From NCBI GenBank assembly GCA_035527975.1, contig DATKZM010000088.1:164544-228543 (forward strand): 64,000 nt of DNA. Direction: 5' to 3'. This DNA comes from DATKZM01 sp035527975 (GTDB taxonomy: Bacteria > Pseudomonadota > Alphaproteobacteria > JAPULJ01). This document shows, piece after piece, positions 42,389 through 50,500 of the stretch. Each line of letters opens with the position of its first letter. Position 1 is the first letter of the stretch. The position numbers and the translations under genes are program-made. The notes beneath the pieces are model-generated. The model saw nothing but the letters and a program-made list of their open reading frames with translations, did not search any database and was not told the origin of the DNA.

Positions 42389-43438
42389 TCATTGCGTGCC
42401 GAAACTGGCTATGACTTTGTTCGAATTCATCACGCTGCTTTCGATGAAAACGGCGTCGTCGGTCCGCAGCCCCAATTCCGCCACGGCCCCGGCCAGGCAG
42501 AACCAGTTGAGCAGCTCTTGCTGCCCGCTGTCCTCGACTTCGTCGAGCGAGCGGCTGCGCCACTGATCGTAATCGCCGGCAACCAGCGCGCTATACAAGG
42601 CCCGGTCCGCCTCGTGGTCCGGATAGAGAAAGTGATGCTTTTCGGTCAGGAACGCGTGCGACCAACTCGACGACGCGACGAACGCAACGCGCCAAGATGT
42701 GTCCGCAAGGGCTCGCGCACAGGCCGCGCCGAAATCGAAGCAGCGGGCCGGCGACGGCGACGGCGGGTCGAAGTCTGCCGGGTCGGGCGGATCGCCCATG
42801 TTGGCCAAATATCCCTGCTGAACGATCAACCGGCGGCCATAGCAGTTAACGGAGATGGGCACGACGCAGTGGTCAAATCCGCTTCTGTCCCAGTCCAGAT
42901 AAAGCACGGAATTGGAAAAGGCGTGGCCTAGGTCCTTGTGCAGCGGCTGGTACGCATACGCGACATCGAAGCCTTGCCGGATAACCCCTGTGGCAAGATG
43001 CTTTGCCGCCGCCCGGTGGCCGCGAAGCTTGAAGGATTTGTCCTTTGGCTCGTGCCAATAGTTGTCGCCCTTTTGCGTGACCCAGGGCGAGAACTCGACC
43101 GCGTCGTATGCCAGAATGCAAAAAGCCGGCACGACGTCCTCGCGAAAATTCTCGTACTGGTCGTCGCCCCAGATAACGACCACGTCCGGATCGAACGCGT
43201 CGAGCACCCCGCGCACCCGGCGCAATTCGGCGACGATCGCATCCCGGTGTTCGCCGCCATGGCGCGCGCCCTCATCGTCGGCCCATTCCCGGCGCATGGC
43301 GTCCGGCCATCCCGACGGGACGCGCAAGTGCTCGGGCAGGCCGGGATCCTTCAAAGTCAGGTGCAGCGATCGCGGACCCATCGACGCCGCCGCGAGCGGA
43401 GGCTGGTGCGTTATGCCAAGACCCAGGAATTCAGCCAT
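42389..43438 (-). CDS. Class III extradiol ring-cleavage dioxygenase (LigB-like)
   Basis: This 349-residue protein has the LigB/AmmeMemoRadiSam-type extradiol fold. An early metal histidine is in GLGITHQPPL, the strand FDPDVVVIWGDDQYENF follows, and a conserved histidine is in ASSSWSHAFL. Class III enzymes use Fe(II) to open catechols next to the diol. It stands 54 bp after the Rieske beta subunit and 11 bp before the hydratase-aldolase, so it is placed to open the diol made by the upstream oxygenase and SDR. No separate small subunit is seen. Confidence 0.88.
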   Translation of the reverse strand: MAEFLGLGITHQPPLAAASMGPRSLHLTLKDPGLPEHLRVPSGWPDAMRREWADDEGARHGGEHRDAIVAELRRVRGVLDAFDPDVVVIWGDDQYENFREDVVPAFCILAYDAVEFSPWVTQKGDNYWHEPKDKSFKLRGHRAAAKHLATGVIRQGFDVAYAYQPLHKDLGHAFSNSVLYLDWDRSGFDHCVVPISVNCYGRRLIVQQGYLANMGDPPDPADFDPPSPSPARCFDFGAACARALADTSWRVAFVASSSWSHAFLTEKHHFLYPDHEADRALYSALVAGDYDQWRSRSLDEVEDSGQQELLNWFCLAGAVAELGLRTDDAVFIESSVMNSNKVIASFGTQ

Positions 43439-43492
43439 TGATGCGCATCCAACACACAGCCAGGTCGATGAAGTTAATTGGCGCCATTTTTT

Positions 43493-44008
43493 CTAGATAA
43501 TGATGCTCACGGCGCCATGATTGCGGAGCGTCTCCAGATCCAGGGTCGCGCGCCGATGCTTGATCCTGATCTGATCGTCCGCCCTGATGATCTGGTAGGA
43601 ATACTGGCCCACGAAGGGGTCCGTGCTGCCGGATCGATACCGGTAGACCAGGAACGACGCCTCGACCACGGCAACGCCTGCGGTGCAATCGGTGATACGC
43701 ACGTTGCTGATGAACCGCCGGGTGCGAGACCTGGGGTGCTCACGGTGGGCGTGACGGCTTTTCAGTCGATCGACGCGTCCGCGCAGCTGCACCACGTCAT
43801 CATTGATGAAGACCAAATCCTTGCTGGGGTCGCCATCGGGCAGATCTGTCGTGGGTACGATGTAAACCGCGTCCTCGGTAAAAAGGCTCAACCAGTCATC
43901 GAGGCGCCACTCATCGAGCAGGGCAGCTTCATAGTACAGAAAATCCTCGACTTCGCTTCGAGTGAACACCGGCTCGATTGACGTGACTTTTTCGGCCATC
44001 GAGATCAT
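43493..44008 (-). CDS. Ring-hydroxylating dioxygenase beta subunit
   Basis: This 171-residue NTF2-fold beta subunit has EVEDFLYYEAALLDEWRLDD and FTEDAVYIVPTTD near the N-terminus, then HPRSRTRRFISNVRIT, typical of the family. AAGGTGG precedes ATG 44008; ATG 43999 is also in frame. It follows the alpha subunit by 45 bp and is expected to be structural. Confidence 0.9.
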   Translation of the reverse strand: MISMAEKVTSIEPVFTRSEVEDFLYYEAALLDEWRLDDWLSLFTEDAVYIVPTTDLPDGDPSKDLVFINDDVVQLRGRVDRLKSRHAHREHPRSRTRRFISNVRITDCTAGVAVVEASFLVYRYRSGSTDPFVGQYSYQIIRADDQIRIKHRRATLDLETLRNHGAVSIII

Positions 44009-44053
44009 TGCGCAACCACCTTGACAGTTCGGCCAGCCACAGCGGTCACCTGC

Positions 44054-45427
44054 CTAGGAAAGCGCCGACTGCGGAATGACATTTTCGTTCTCGCCATCTG
44101 CCGCTCCCAGATCCAGGAACAACGATCCGTCGCGCCGCCGATCGTCGGTCAGCACAATCTCCTTCTTCTTTTGCATCAATGCATGCCACTGCCGCCAGAA
44201 GGAGCGCATCTGCAGCTCGTCGGTCATCTTGGGCTCGCGCTGCATGCCGCGCGAAATATCCGACCATTCGTCGCCGGCGGCGAACCCCTCTTGACAGGAT
44301 TCGAGTGCCTCGACGTCATCCGGGGTGGCCAGCCCGCCGGGCCCCAGAAAAGCCAGCGAGTTCTCCATTCTCGAGGCGCGGAGATCGGCGCGCTCGTTCC
44401 GGGGGACCAGATCCCACTGCGTGACATCCATCAGCTCGTGCGTCACCGGGAAGAACTGCCGCAACCGGAAACCGGTTTGACTGTCCTGGAAGGCGAGGTT
44501 CGGGAAGATCATGACGTGGCGGGACACCTCGCTCATCTGGCGTCCTCTCAGCTCGCCGAAGCGCTTGATGTTCTCCGCCCGGATGCGCACGACCTCGTCG
44601 TTGACTTCCTGCGTCCACAAGGGGCTTGGGTTGGCGATCGCCCGGCCCGGCGCCTGATGCAACATTCCGCCGTGGCCATGGGGGACGGCGAACGACCGCG
44701 ACACGAGCGGCGCGCCGCTGTCTGCGACTTTATCGCCGGTCAGCCCGCGGCGCCACGAGACGTAGTCGAGGAAGGTCTTGTGGACGGGCAGCAGGTGGTA
44801 GCCATCGTAGCTGTTTTCGACGAGCAGCTTCCAATTGGCCTTGATGGAGTATTTCGCGGTTCCCCGAATGACGTACCAGCCACCCAATGCCTCGGCGGAG
44901 TCCATTGTCAGGTCGATGACCTCGCGCACTGGCCCCAGATAGGTGCCAATGTCGGCGATGTCTTCATCGAAGCTCACGAAGTATAAGCCGCGATACTCCT
45001 CGACCCGGGGCGGCGACTTGAGACCGTATTGCCGTTTGTCAAAGCCCGATGCGTAACCCTCTTCGTCGGGCAGCGCGACGAGGTCCCCTTTATTGTCGTA
45101 CGTCCAAGCGTGATAGAAGCATTGGAACGATTTTGCCTGGCCTTGATCGAGCCGGCAGACCTGCGCGCCACGGTGCCTGCAGCTGTTGTTCAGCACGCGC
45201 ACCTTGCCATCGCTGCCGCGGATGAAAATCAGCGGCCGGCCGTTGACCGTCCGGCGTCGATAATCGCCGGGCTCAGCGAGCTCCGTCTCATGTCCGACAT
45301 AGAGCCAGCTCCGGTCGAATACGAGCCGCCGCTCTAGATCGAATATCTCCTGGGAAGTCATGGCCGATCGGTGCACGCGGAATACGCCGTCACCGGGCCG
45401 ATCATCAATAAGATTGCTTAGTTCCAT
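44054..45427 (-). CDS. Rieske oxygenase alpha subunit of the meta-cleavage operon
   Basis: This 457-residue catalytic subunit has Rieske ligands Cys83, His85, Cys103 and His106 (SCRHRG, CFYHAW) and the iron site VENSYDGYHLLPVH. The overall sequence follows benzoate/p-cumate-type large subunits, with SWLYVGHETELAEPGDY near the start. It opens the catabolic part of the minus-strand operon. Its predicted promoter and operator are about 250 bp upstream (45673-45715). Ferredoxin and reductase are not encoded nearby, so they must be recruited from elsewhere. Confidence 0.92.
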   Translation of the reverse strand: MELSNLIDDRPGDGVFRVHRSAMTSQEIFDLERRLVFDRSWLYVGHETELAEPGDYRRRTVNGRPLIFIRGSDGKVRVLNNSCRHRGAQVCRLDQGQAKSFQCFYHAWTYDNKGDLVALPDEEGYASGFDKRQYGLKSPPRVEEYRGLYFVSFDEDIADIGTYLGPVREVIDLTMDSAEALGGWYVIRGTAKYSIKANWKLLVENSYDGYHLLPVHKTFLDYVSWRRGLTGDKVADSGAPLVSRSFAVPHGHGGMLHQAPGRAIANPSPLWTQEVNDEVVRIRAENIKRFGELRGRQMSEVSRHVMIFPNLAFQDSQTGFRLRQFFPVTHELMDVTQWDLVPRNERADLRASRMENSLAFLGPGGLATPDDVEALESCQEGFAAGDEWSDISRGMQREPKMTDELQMRSFWRQWHALMQKKKEIVLTDDRRRDGSLFLDLGAADGENENVIPQSALS

Positions 45428-45672
45428 TGAACGACACCCAGCTCACTGTCCACCGTCGACCGACCGCCGACCAACCCAATCCCGGATCGAGACGCTTTTG
45501 CTCGGCATAACGCCTGATCTCGCGCGGATTTGCCTATCCAGATTAGCCCGGAATCCCATCGGTCCCGAACCGTTGATCAGAGCAGCCGACGAACGGCATC
45601 TTGTTCTGTACCGCTGATCCGTCCTAGCACACAGATCCTACGCACCAAATCGATTCAATGGGCAATACGAAA

Positions 45673-45715
45673 ATACTTCGGTTACCTTTGTATTTGCGCG
45701 GTCTTCGGTAGTCAA
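45673..45715 (-). promoter_or_regulatory. Promoter with palindromic operator upstream of the Rieske/meta-cleavage operon
   Basis: On the minus strand TTGACT (45715-45710), a 17-bp spacer and TACAAA (45692-45687) form a promoter. The -10 is inside the palindrome ATAC-N3-GGT-T-ACC-N3-GTAT (45673-45693). Compared with the site at 39402, the outermost pair changed on both sides, keeping symmetry. The MarR gene ends 111 bp away. The rest of the 398-bp gap 45428-45825 shows no gene. Confidence 0.75.
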
Positions 45716-45825
45716 TTGAAAATCGATTGGCTGGGTCACGTGTTCCGCCGGGCTACCGCCGAACGCGCGACGGAGCACCGTCGGCCAGGCGCCATCCCCT
45801 CGCCGACAGTTTAATCGGCAGTCGC

Positions 45826-46299
45826 TCAAGCAAGAAGATCGCGGCGCAATTGCCGCAAAATCCTGGTCATTGTCCTGACCTCGGCAGGCGTTCCGGCCTG
45901 CAGGATCAACTCGTTGACCTGAAGCGCCATCGGCAGGAGCTGTTCGAGCAACGTCCAGCCATTCTGTGTCAGGCGCACCGCGATCTTGCGCCGATCATCG
46001 GGGTTGCGTGTACGCGTGATCAGCCCCTGATCTTCCATGGTTCGCAGCGTTTCCACCGCCGAAGGCTCCATGATCCCCAATCGCTTGCTGATCTCGCGCT
46101 GCGTCAGCCCTTCGTTCTCCGACAGCAATCGCAGGAGAAACCAGATCGGAACGCTGGCACCATAGGGCTCGATACGCTGGGCCAACGCCTTGCCCACAGT
46201 GCGGCCGACGTCCCGCAACAAAAAGCCCAGGCTGCTTTCAAGTGGGAACTCGAAAAGATCTTCTGCGGACAGTTCCGCGGCAGTTTTTTTATTCGCCAC
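45826..46299 (-). CDS. MarR-family transcriptional regulator of the meta-cleavage operon
   Basis: This 157-residue MarR protein has a winged helix with EGLTQREISKRLGIMEPSAV as reader region and DPDDRRKIAVRLT as wing, flanked by dimerisation helices. I chose GTG 46299 with GGAAG upstream; the frame extends to TTG 46332 without support. It lies directly upstream of, and on the same strand as, the Rieske operon, whose two promoters carry a shared palindrome over the -10 box. Repression relieved by an aromatic acid is the simplest model. Confidence 0.88.
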   Translation of the reverse strand: MANKKTAAELSAEDLFEFPLESSLGFLLRDVGRTVGKALAQRIEPYGASVPIWFLLRLLSENEGLTQREISKRLGIMEPSAVETLRTMEDQGLITRTRNPDDRRKIAVRLTQNGWTLLEQLLPMALQVNELILQAGTPAEVRTMTRILRQLRRDLLA

Positions 46300-46602
46300 T
46301 ATTCTTCCACGCGAACTATGGGAGGCCGCCAATTGTCGGATGGCCTGGCGGCACAGCCATGAAGGGTCGGATCCTGATTATGCCACCGATCTCCCGGCCA
46401 AAGACTCGATACCATAGGGCACCTCGGATGTCTCGCCGGCGAGAAGCCGCCATGGCTTGACCTAATCGCAGATGTTGCCTTGAGCTTCACCGACCGCCTC
46501 ATTGGCGCCCGGAAAGGCCCGTAGCATCAATTGGTTCTGTCTGATGGCGTGGGCTCTGAAGGGTTCCACCATCAGCGGTTCCCGGCTTTGACCGATCCAC
46601 CC
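46300..46602. other. Intergenic region with no recognised feature
   Basis: This 303-bp gap lies between the MarR gene and the stop of the class II aldolase-like gene. I see no gene, strong hairpin or copy of the MarR palindrome in it. Confidence 0.4.
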
Positions 46603-47325
46603 TCAGATTCCGTCGAGATTCGCACGGGCGCACCAATAGTCCCAGGTGCGCTCGGATACGAGCGGTAAGGCAGTCATCGTGGCGGTGTGCTCGATCTCTC
46701 CCGGTGAGAGCGCGACAAGGTTGCCGCCAAGCCGCAAGGAGTCGAGCAGGATCCGGGCGTTCGCCTCGAGATAGATGGCGAGAAGCACGGCGCGCTTCAG
46801 ATTCTCCGCTGCGACCACGCAGCCATGCCCACGCATCAGCGCGACATTGCCGCCGCCGAGCGCAGCGGCCAGATCAAGGCCCTGTTCGCGCGTGACCACC
46901 AGCAGATTGGTCTCTCCAAACTTGCTGCGGATGTCCCATACCGGCACCTCCGCGCCGACGCCGCCTGCGACGTGGACAACCTGGCGCAGCGGCACTCCGG
47001 TGAGACCGAACGGAATCACCGAGAATGAATGGTTGTGGATGACCGACATTGCATCCGGCCGGGATTCGTAAATCCCGCCATGGATCGGCCGCTCTGCGTA
47101 TATCGGCCGGTCGCGCTGGTCGACGGGCTCGTTGTCGAGGGTGAACTCCATCAGGTCTGCGCGGCTCACGATGCCCGGGCTGCGCGACTGCGAGAGGAAG
47201 TAGCGATCGGGGTTGCCAGGATGCCGCGCGCTGGCATGGCCAAAGGCGTCGACGACGCCCTCGCGCTCAAGAATGCGGTTCGCGACCGCAAGGTCCCACA
47301 GTGTCTGTTCCAATCTGTCGTTCAT
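46603..47325 (-). CDS. Class II aldolase/adducin-family protein
   Basis: This 240-residue protein has the zinc-dependent class II aldolase/adducin fold. The segment GVVDAFGHASARHPGNPDRYF, a metal pair in SVIHNHSFSVIPFG and RGHGCVVAAENLKRAVLLAI carry the usual histidines. ATG 47325 follows AGGA; the longer frame has no support upstream. Family members cleave or decarboxylate sugar phosphates and hydroxy acids. Here a decarboxylase or aldolase step in acid catabolism is possible. Neighbours do not settle the substrate. Confidence 0.87.
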   Translation of the reverse strand: MNDRLEQTLWDLAVANRILEREGVVDAFGHASARHPGNPDRYFLSQSRSPGIVSRADLMEFTLDNEPVDQRDRPIYAERPIHGGIYESRPDAMSVIHNHSFSVIPFGLTGVPLRQVVHVAGGVGAEVPVWDIRSKFGETNLLVVTREQGLDLAAALGGGNVALMRGHGCVVAAENLKRAVLLAIYLEANARILLDSLRLGGNLVALSPGEIEHTATMTALPLVSERTWDYWCARANLDGI

Positions 47326-47769
47326 TGACTGTCCTATTTGGTCCGAGCAGGGCTTGGGATCATCGAAGCTACCTTGATACGGCCGGGTGACAAACCTGTC
47401 GCTTTGTAGGATCCCGATCGTACACCACGCCGGGAACCGTCTCGTCGGCATCGACCCGTCAACGGCTGACGAATAGCTGGCTTGGTTTGTGTCACGGGGG
47501 CATGTGGATGCGGCGCGGCTGGCTGCCTGAACGCCTCAGACGGGCACCCTTCGCAGGTCAGTTTTGGTTTGTCCGACAATGCCGGTAATAGTGCACCGAT
47601 CAGAAAGGCACCCTCGAATTTCGTCGTAGGAACAATTCGGGCGCCCACAACTACCTTCATTGAACGATCTTGCTTTGGCGCGGACAACCGGCGCATTGGG
47701 CCCACCCTTTGGAAAATGTGCCGGGACACGCTTTGTTGGCCCGACCATGACCGGTCGAGCGTCAACGCC
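47326..47769. other. 444-bp intergenic region, no gene recognised
   Basis: The stretch between two minus-strand genes has several open frames with low-complexity translations and no ribosome sites. Its base composition is slightly less GC-rich than its neighbours. I see no promoter or repeat I can defend. Confidence 0.4.
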
Positions 47770-48735
47770 TCATACTTTCGCGGTCAGAAATGCAGAGATG
47801 TCGGAAACGCATTCCGAGGCCCGGTCTACCATCCGGCTCATCCCGAAGAACAGATGCGTCATGCCAGGATAGACCTTGAAGGCATGGTCACGGCCGGCCG
47901 CGTCGAGCCTCGCCGACATTCGGCGCGCGCCATCGACGAAGACGTCGGCCTCGGCGGCGGCGATAAAGAGCGGCGGCAACATCGCGGGATCGGCGCGCAG
48001 GGGCTGTGCGCGTGGGTCGTCCCGGTCGACCGGGTCCGGCAAATACGCCTCGTGAATTTCGATTGCCGATGCCCGGGTCGGATAAAACCCCTCGCCGCCG
48101 AAGCGGTACATCGAACCCGACTCGGGGTCGTGATCGAAGACGGCGCAAATCATCGCGCCGGCCTTCAGGAATGAGGATTTGACACCGCCCAGATGGATCA
48201 CGGCGCCGAGGGCGACATTGGCCCCGGCCGACGAGCCGCCAAAGGCGATGCGCCCGCCATCTATGCTCCACCTCTGAGCATTATCGGCAAGCCAGGTCAG
48301 GAGTGATGCGGTCTCTTCGACGGCGTCGGGAAAGACATGCTCGGGCATGTGGACATAGTCGGCGCTGATCACGGCGCCGCCCCAGCGATCGACCAGCTCA
48401 CGCATCTGACGATCGTTCGACTGCGGCGCGCCGAGCCGATAGCCCCCGCCATGGAGATAAACGAAGACCGGATGGGTGCCTTCCGCCTTCGGTCGGTAGA
48501 GCCGGATGGGGGTTTCGCGGAACGGGCCGGGCACCGTCAGGTCGACGACCTCGCCGATTTCCGGGCCGCCCTCGTTCCACCAGGCCCGTGCCCGCATGGA
48601 ATGATCGCGAAGCGCGGTGATCCCATCGCCCGGCGGACCGAGCGCCGAGACAATCTCGGCCTGTCGTTGTTGAGCTTTGACGATCTGGGGGTCCAGAAGA
48701 TCGAGCGGCGCATCGCGAACAGAAGTGGTTTTCAT
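47770..48735 (-). CDS. Alpha/beta hydrolase, hormone-sensitive-lipase-type esterase
   Basis: This 321-residue esterase has the HSL oxyanion motif HGGGYRLG, the nucleophile elbow GGSSAG, an acid in AAAEADVFVDG and a base in YPGMTHLFFG. ATG 48735 follows AAGGA by 8 bp; an upstream extension is unsupported and would run into a dispersed repeat. Substrates of this group are short acyl esters or amides. It is transcribed towards the class II aldolase gene, but the 444-bp gap makes a common operon doubtful. Confidence 0.9.
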   Translation of the reverse strand: MKTTSVRDAPLDLLDPQIVKAQQRQAEIVSALGPPGDGITALRDHSMRARAWWNEGGPEIGEVVDLTVPGPFRETPIRLYRPKAEGTHPVFVYLHGGGYRLGAPQSNDRQMRELVDRWGGAVISADYVHMPEHVFPDAVEETASLLTWLADNAQRWSIDGGRIAFGGSSAGANVALGAVIHLGGVKSSFLKAGAMICAVFDHDPESGSMYRFGGEGFYPTRASAIEIHEAYLPDPVDRDDPRAQPLRADPAMLPPLFIAAAEADVFVDGARRMSARLDAAGRDHAFKVYPGMTHLFFGMSRMVDRASECVSDISAFLTAKV

Positions 48736-48783
48736 CAGGCCGTCCTTGAGCCGGTCGGCATTCGCTCGCCGCCCATTTTTCCC

Positions 48784-48858
48784 GGAGCACGATCGTGTCA
48801 CTGTGATCCGGTGTGACGCGTGGAACGTGCTCCAAACATATGCGTTGGATCAAGATCA
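48784..48858 (+). repeat. Dispersed palindromic repeat, copy D
   Basis: GGAGCACG (48784-48791) pairs with CGTGCTCC (48826-48833). Relative to copy A (AGAGCACG/CGTGCTCT) the outer pair changed on both sides. It is followed by AAACATATGCGTTGGATCAA, as in the other copies, but lacks the 12-bp hairpin. It lies in the 361-bp gap between the esterase start and the hutI stop, which otherwise shows nothing. Confidence 0.75.
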
Positions 48859-49096
48859 CGCACAGAATTGCCAGCGATACGCTGTCCTTGGCGGCGGAGC
48901 CTATATAGGCGGCCGACAGGGTCTCGGCGAGGCCGAGCAGCAGGCCGCCGACCTCAACCACTTGGCCGCCCCGTGCCGATTGCTTTGACAACACCGTATC
49001 GACCCTTCGCGGAGATTGCTTGTGTATCGCGAAACCACGTCGGTGAACCGTGGACCGGTGTCGAATGTCGACCTCGGCAGACCCCGGGAATAGCCG

Positions 49097-50410
49097 CTAT
49101 TTGCTTTTCGCCACCTGCCTGCGTCCATTTGAGACCACCTTCTGACCTTTGATAAAGACGTCGTCGACCAGATTTGTTCCAAAGCGATGGATCACCATGC
49201 CGTGCTCCGGTACGCGCCAGATGACGATGTCGGCGCGTTTGCCCGGCTCCAGGCTGCCGCGATCGCGGCCCCGGCCGAGCGACGCAGCCGCATTGAGGGT
49301 CGACATGTGCCATATCTCCGCATAGCCCAGACGGTATAGACGCGCCGCCGTCTGCATCGCGGCCTGCATGGACAGGGTCGGGCAGCTGCCTGGGTTGTAG
49401 TCGGTCGATAACGCCACGATGCATCCTGCGTTCACGGCGCGCCTGGCGACCTGGGGCATGAACGGCTTCTCCGCAGGCACCAACGTGTCTCCGTCCAGGG
49501 CCGGTGTCATTTCCAGCATGTGGTAGGTGACGCCCGGAAACAGGATGGCGGCCGTTCCCGCCTCGGCCATGGCCCGAAAGCCTTCGTCGGTCGTGTAGTC
49601 GGCGTGATCGGCGCTGGCGGCATTGAGTTCCGCGGCCAGGAGCCCGCCCTCGGCGTCGCCGGTCTGGTCCGAGTGGACACGAATTCCAAGACCCAGTTCC
49701 TTGGCGCGTTCGCCGATCCGGCGGCACTGGGCGCGGGTAAAACCGATCGGATCGCAGCACACATCGCAATACTCGGCCAGTTCAGCGGCCTCCGGCAGCA
49801 TCTCGATCACCAGGTCGACATAGGCGTCCGTGTCATCGAGATATTCCGGCGGCGGCACATGGGCGCCCAGGAACGTCGGGATGATATCGATCGGGTGGTC
49901 CAACCCGGCGGTCAGGCGGAGCAGACGGAGTTCGGTCTCGCGTTCCAGGCCGTAGCCGGTCTTGGCCTCCAATGTGGTCGTGCCGTGGGCTGCCATCTCG
50001 TCGAGGTCGCCGAGGGCCTGCGATGTCATTGCCTCGTTCGATGCCGCGCGGGTCCACCCAACCGAACGGTGAATGCCGCCCTGGAGGCCGGCGGCTGCCG
50101 CGCGGCCTGTGACTTTGGATTCCCACTCATCGTGGCGCGATCCGGAATAGACAAGATGTGAATGGGGGTCGACGAGCCCGGGCGTGACCAGCCGCCCGGC
50201 GGCGTCGATGCGGTTTGCGCCATCGAAGGATGCGGCGATTTCCCGGCTGCTGCCGACGCCTGAAATCAGCCCGTTGGTAACCGCGACCGCGCCGTCGGTG
50301 ATGATTTCCAGTTTCTGGAGCGCATCACCCCGGCGACCTTCCGCCGGCCCGGCGCAGGTGACGAGCTCGCCGATATTCTCGATGATGAAATCCGCTGTTT
50401 GCTTCTCCAC
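49097..50410 (-). CDS. hutI: Imidazolonepropionase (HutI)
   Basis: This 437-residue amidohydrolase matches HutI. DPHSHLVYSGSRHDEWESK carries the metal histidines and start of the active site, then KTGYGLERETELRLLRL and RVHSDQTGDAEGG, and the catalytic Asp is in VALSTDYNPGSCP. HutI opens imidazolonepropionate to formiminoglutamate in histidine breakdown. GTG 50410 is used because GGGAGG stands 5 bp upstream; TTG 50413 is too close. It diverges from iclR and the urocanase gene, with two tandem palindromes between them. Confidence 0.92.
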   Translation of the reverse strand: MEKQTADFIIENIGELVTCAGPAEGRRGDALQKLEIITDGAVAVTNGLISGVGSSREIAASFDGANRIDAAGRLVTPGLVDPHSHLVYSGSRHDEWESKVTGRAAAAGLQGGIHRSVGWTRAASNEAMTSQALGDLDEMAAHGTTTLEAKTGYGLERETELRLLRLTAGLDHPIDIIPTFLGAHVPPPEYLDDTDAYVDLVIEMLPEAAELAEYCDVCCDPIGFTRAQCRRIGERAKELGLGIRVHSDQTGDAEGGLLAAELNAASADHADYTTDEGFRAMAEAGTAAILFPGVTYHMLEMTPALDGDTLVPAEKPFMPQVARRAVNAGCIVALSTDYNPGSCPTLSMQAAMQTAARLYRLGYAEIWHMSTLNAAASLGRGRDRGSLEPGKRADIVIWRVPEHGMVIHRFGTNLVDDVFIKGQKVVSNGRRQVAKSK

Positions 50411-50446
50411 CAATACCTCCCGGATAGGCGTCGCCTTGACTCAATT

Positions 50447-50483
50447 TACCGTATAGCGGTACTTAATACCGTACAATGGTATT
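50447..50483. promoter_or_regulatory. Tandem palindromic operator between hutI and iclR
   Basis: TACCGTATAGCGGTA (50447-50461) and TACCGTACAATGGTA (50467-50481) share TACCGTA-N4-GGTA, and their starts are exactly 20 bp apart, about two helical turns. The second is extended to AATACC...GGTATT. They occupy the 90-bp gap between divergent hutI and iclR, which suits binding of the IclR protein to control both directions. Confidence 0.7.
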
Positions 50484-50500
50484 TTGAAACCTTGGAAGCC

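Noticed and set aside
47482..48174. 230-codon plus-strand frame spanning the gap and the esterase 3' end
   Set aside because: Most of it is antisense to the HSL-type esterase, and the rest is low-complexity without a ribosome site.
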